A DNA stretch of 6,826 bases, from the NCBI GenBank assembly GCA_002732845.1, contig NVSZ01000045.1, positions 9,327 through 16,152 on the forward strand. The letters are read 5' to 3'. The DNA is from Rhodospirillaceae bacterium. GTDB taxonomy: Bacteria; Pseudomonadota; Alphaproteobacteria; Rhodospirillales; Magnetovibrionaceae. Positions 5,057 through 6,826 of this stretch are shown one piece after another (the stretch's first letter is position 1; each line of letters starts with the position of its first letter). A program made the position numbers and the translations under genes. The notes under the pieces were generated by a model. The model had not been told where the DNA came from. It did no database searches and saw nothing but the letters and a program-made list of their open reading frames with translations.

Positions 5057-5085
5057 AAGGGGGGCAATTTTCATTGCCCCCCTTT
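5057..5085. terminator. Bidirectional terminator between DUF1127 and HU genes
   Basis: A perfect 12-base-pair stem, AAGGGGGGCAAT (5057-5068) against ATTGCCCCCCTT (5073-5084), closes a 4-base loop TTTC. It sits between convergent genes, 29 bases after the DUF1127 stop and about 44 bases after the HU stop. The T-tracts on both sides are short. Confidence 0.85.
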
Positions 5086-5128
5086 GCATTCTAAAAAGCT
5101 TTTAAATCAGCTCGTTACGGCATAGATA

Positions 5129-5404
5129 TTAACCGTTAACTGCTTCTTTAAGGCCTTTGCCTGCTTTGAATTTTGGCTGTTTTGATGCAGCAATTTGAAT
5201 AGTCGCACCTGTTTGTGGGTTGCGGCCTTGACGTGCTGCACGGTCAGCAACAGAAAAACCACCAAAACCGGTCAATTGAACGCTATCACCGCTTGCGAGT
5301 GCGCCTGTAATGGCTTCAAGAACACCATCAACAGCTTTAGATGCGTCGCTGGAAGATAGGCCTGTAGAAGCAGCAACGGCAGAAGCCAAATCAGATTTAT
5401 TCAT
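5129..5404 (-). CDS. hupB: HU family DNA-binding protein
   Basis: A 91-residue protein, the standard length of HU. It shows the N-terminal helices ([15 protein letters not shown]), the family signature GFGGFSV (46-52), the RNPQTG tip of the DNA-binding arm (61-66) whose Pro inserts between bases, and the C-terminal [14 protein letters not shown] is a nucleoid protein that bends DNA and works as a homo- or heterodimer. AAGGGGAA lies about 8 bases before the ATG. It is a single-gene unit with its own terminator. IHF subunits are excluded by the short length and HU-type motif order. The symbol is the usual one for alphaproteobacterial HU; the beta assignment is not proven. Confidence 0.96.
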   Translation of the reverse strand: MNKSDLASAVAASTGLSSSDASKAVDGVLEAITGALASGDSVQLTGFGGFSVADRAARQGRNPQTGATIQIAASKQPKFKAGKGLKEAVNG

Positions 5405-5472
5405 AAAAAGTTCCCCTTATGTGAGATGTAATTTTGTACGGCAAGATCGTGCGTCCCGCCTCTTGTAGTAAC

Positions 5473-5501
5473 AATAAAGTACAACAAAGCTAAATGAGCA
5501 A
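5473..5501 (-). promoter_or_regulatory. Possible sigma-70 promoter of the HU gene
   Basis: On the minus strand TTGCTC (5501-5496), 17-base spacer, TTTATT (5478-5473). The match to the consensus is partial (3/6 and 4/6), but spacing and position, about 70 bases before the HU ATG, are right. Confidence 0.3.
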
Positions 5502-5520
5502 CCCCTTAACTTAACAAGGT

Positions 5521-5535
5521 CGGTGCATAACACCG
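5521..5535. repeat. Short inverted repeat upstream of the HU promoter
   Basis: CGGTG, five-base spacer CATAA, CACCG: perfect arms about 20 bases upstream of the proposed HU -35. Possible regulator site; no family can be named. Confidence 0.25.
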
Positions 5536-5722
5536 CAAATGCGCGCCTAGAGTACAAAAATAGCGCGAACAGACTATGACATTCATCACACCTCGCGAAA
5601 AAAACATGCACATCATACAAAAAAAACGGTCTCTCAAAAATAGACTTAAAGCTTAAGGCAAGCCCCGTCGATTCGCCCCTTCACCCCTGAATTCCTATAA
5701 AAACAAGAACTTAAGTTTACAC

Positions 5723-5776
5723 CATTTTCAGCCCCTCCTTTTTGTCAGGTTGAAAATGTTTGAGCCCTGATTTTCA
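5723..5776. repeat. Three alternating ATTTTCA/TGAAAAT copies in the sensor gene leader
   Basis: CATTTTCA (5723-5730), TGAAAATG (5751-5758) and ATTTTCA (5770-5776). The middle copy can pair with either neighbour, with spacers of 20 and 12 bases. This could be mutually exclusive hairpins or an array of regulator half-sites. Confidence 0.35.
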
Positions 5777-5891
5777 CCGCTCCAAAAGATACACTATTTC
5801 CTTGCAAAATGGTCTGCACCTTCCCAATTACAAAAACAGGCTTTCAAGACTTTTTTAGGTGACTGAGTCCCCTCGGCGTTTGGAAAATAAA

Positions 5892-6826
5892 TTGAGATTT
5901 CAAGATTTAAAGACAAAAACAAAGATACTCATCGGGATCTTTCTCCCGATGGTTTTGTTTATTGGTCTTGTTGGCATATTAACCACAAATATTTCCAACA
6001 TCGTCGAAACCGGAAAATCCGCTGATCATACGCACACGATTTTAGAACAATCTACATCCATTCTTACGGCCACCGTTGATATGGAAATGGGCATCCGGGG
6101 CTATCAGCTCTCGGGTAAGGAAGAGTTCTTGATCGCGTATAGAAAAGGCAAAGAAAAAACCTCCCCCCTCCTCAATCAATTGCAAAATTCGGTTTTGGAT
6201 TCTCCCGAACAAGTGGCTCGTTTGGATGCCGCCCAAAAGTTTCTCAAAGCCTGGCACGTCGAGGTCGCCGAACAGATCATCGCGTTGCGCAGTGAAAGAG
6301 AAAACAGCACAACGCGAACAGAACGCTCCCTTGGCATACAATACCTTAACGCGTTTCGTTCCGAAATTCATGCCTTTATCGCTGAACAACGCCGCTGGAT
6401 GTCCCGTCATAAGGCCATTAACCAAAACAACATCGAAATCACTAAATTAATCGTCCCCTTCACCAGCTTTTTGGCCTTGGTGATGACCGGAACTTTGGCT
6501 TGGAAAATTAGCCACAGCATTGCACGCCCCCTTATGACCGTGACACAGGCCATCGAACAGCTGGCGACATCCACCAGCCTTGACAGTCGCAGCAGCACTC
6601 TGCTTCCTCAAATGGGGCGCAGGGATGAGATTGGCTCCTTGATTAAGGCCTTTAATTCAATGACCCTTAATATATATGAAACAAAGGAGCAGGTTGCGGG
6701 GGCCGTGGCTAAGCTACAAGCCACAAACGAAGACTTAAATTTTCAGAAATTTGCCCTCGACGAACATGCCATTGTTAGCATCGCCGACATCAAAGGCAAC
6801 ATCACATATGTGAACAATAAGTTTTG
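5892..6826 (+). CDS. CHASE3-HAMP-PAS membrane sensor, N-terminal part (runs off right edge)
   Basis: 311 codons visible, no stop. The frame is open from 5859. I prefer the TTG at 5892, preceded by GGA 7 bases upstream, because it gives the typical short Lys/Arg-rich lead-in (RFQDLKTKTK) to TM1. TTG at 5880 and GTG at 5859 are alternatives. TM1 is about residues 11-31. Residues 35-175 form a periplasmic CHASE3 domain with the signature MEMGIRGYQLSGKEEFL (64-80). TM2 is about 185-205, and a HAMP linker follows (SIARPLMTVTQAIEQLA and RRDEIGSLIKAFNSM). A short coiled coil leads to a PAS domain start (DEHAIVSIADIKGNITYV) at about 290. The missing output domain could be a histidine kinase (often hybrid) or GGDEF/EAL. 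The signal sensed is unknown. It is unrelated by strand or promoter to the array block. Confidence 0.9.
   Translation, partial: MRFQDLKTKTKILIGIFLPMVLFIGLVGILTTNISNIVETGKSADHTHTILEQSTSILTATVDMEMGIRGYQLSGKEEFLIAYRKGKEKTSPLLNQLQNSVLDSPEQVARLDAAQKFLKAWHVEVAEQIIALRSERENSTTRTERSLGIQYLNAFRSEIHAFIAEQRRWMSRHKAINQNNIEITKLIVPFTSFLALVMTGTLAWKISHSIARPLMTVTQAIEQLATSTSLDSRSSTLLPQMGRRDEIGSLIKAFNSMTLNIYETKEQVAGAVAKLQATNEDLNFQKFALDEHAIVSIADIKGNITYVNNKF

Larger units (their letters stand above)
5405..5891. other. Long divergent non-coding region (HU / sensor)
   Basis: 487 bases without a convincing gene. The left part carries a possible HU promoter and a CGGTG/CACCG inverted repeat at 5521-5535. The middle carries three copies of ATTTTCA in alternating orientation (5723-5776). 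I could not place a confident promoter for the sensor gene and see no recognisable small RNA. Confidence 0.6.

Noticed and set aside
5417..5620. Minus-strand 67-residue frame upstream of the HU gene
   Set aside because: Covers the HU promoter region, has no good ribosome-binding site, and its composition is not protein-like.
6042..6598. Two minus-strand frames inside the sensor region
   Set aside because: They are opposite the CHASE3-HAMP coding frame, which has full domain structure.

Overview
The window looks like chromosome of a Gram-negative, moderate-GC bacterium, most likely an alphaproteobacterium (Rhodospirillales-like is my best guess, not proven). The reasons are a stand-alone DUF1127 small protein, an HU gene of alphaproteobacterial type, Sec-exported c-type cytochrome and cupredoxin-like proteins, and promoter elements that match the consensus I remember for the Caulobacter heavy-metal ECF sigma factor SigF (GTAACC-N16-CGAA).

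Layout. Bases 1-4564 are entirely minus-strand genes. Read in the direction of transcription they are: a DUF302 exported protein (4564-4106); a YeeE/YedE-type sulfur-compound permease (4109-2952, ATGA overlap); an exported cupredoxin-like protein (2919-2461); a small exported protein that is almost wholly a Cys-rich NPC/AAKNPC array (2337-2026); an exported cytochrome c flanked on both sides by the same array (1954-1100, GTG start); a cytoplasmic protein with a His cluster (976-275, DUF6969-like from memory); and the first 70 codons of an unrecognised gene (212 to the left edge). GTAACC-N15/16-CGAA promoters lie in front of the DUF302 gene and of the small NPC-array gene. A hairpin terminator sits between the two array genes and another weaker one follows the cytochrome gene.

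The right part is ordinary. It holds a DUF1127 gene (4872-5027, +), a strong bidirectional terminator, an HU gene (5404-5129, -), a 487-base non-coding divergent region, and the 5' part of a CHASE3-HAMP-PAS membrane sensor gene (from 5892, +) that runs off the right edge.

How it may work together (inference). The 1100-4564 block reads as one envelope module: a transporter for a reduced sulfur compound, a DUF302 protein, a cupredoxin-like protein, a soluble Cys-array peptide and a cytochrome carrying Cys arrays. If the SigF-like promoters are real, the module would be induced by a metal or redox insult. The Cys-array proteins would then take the place that bufferins (DUF2282 peptides) have in the Caulobacter SigF regulon, as metal-sequestering or thiol-buffering exported proteins. 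No DUF692 (MNIO) modifying enzyme, ECF sigma factor or anti-sigma gene is visible in the window.
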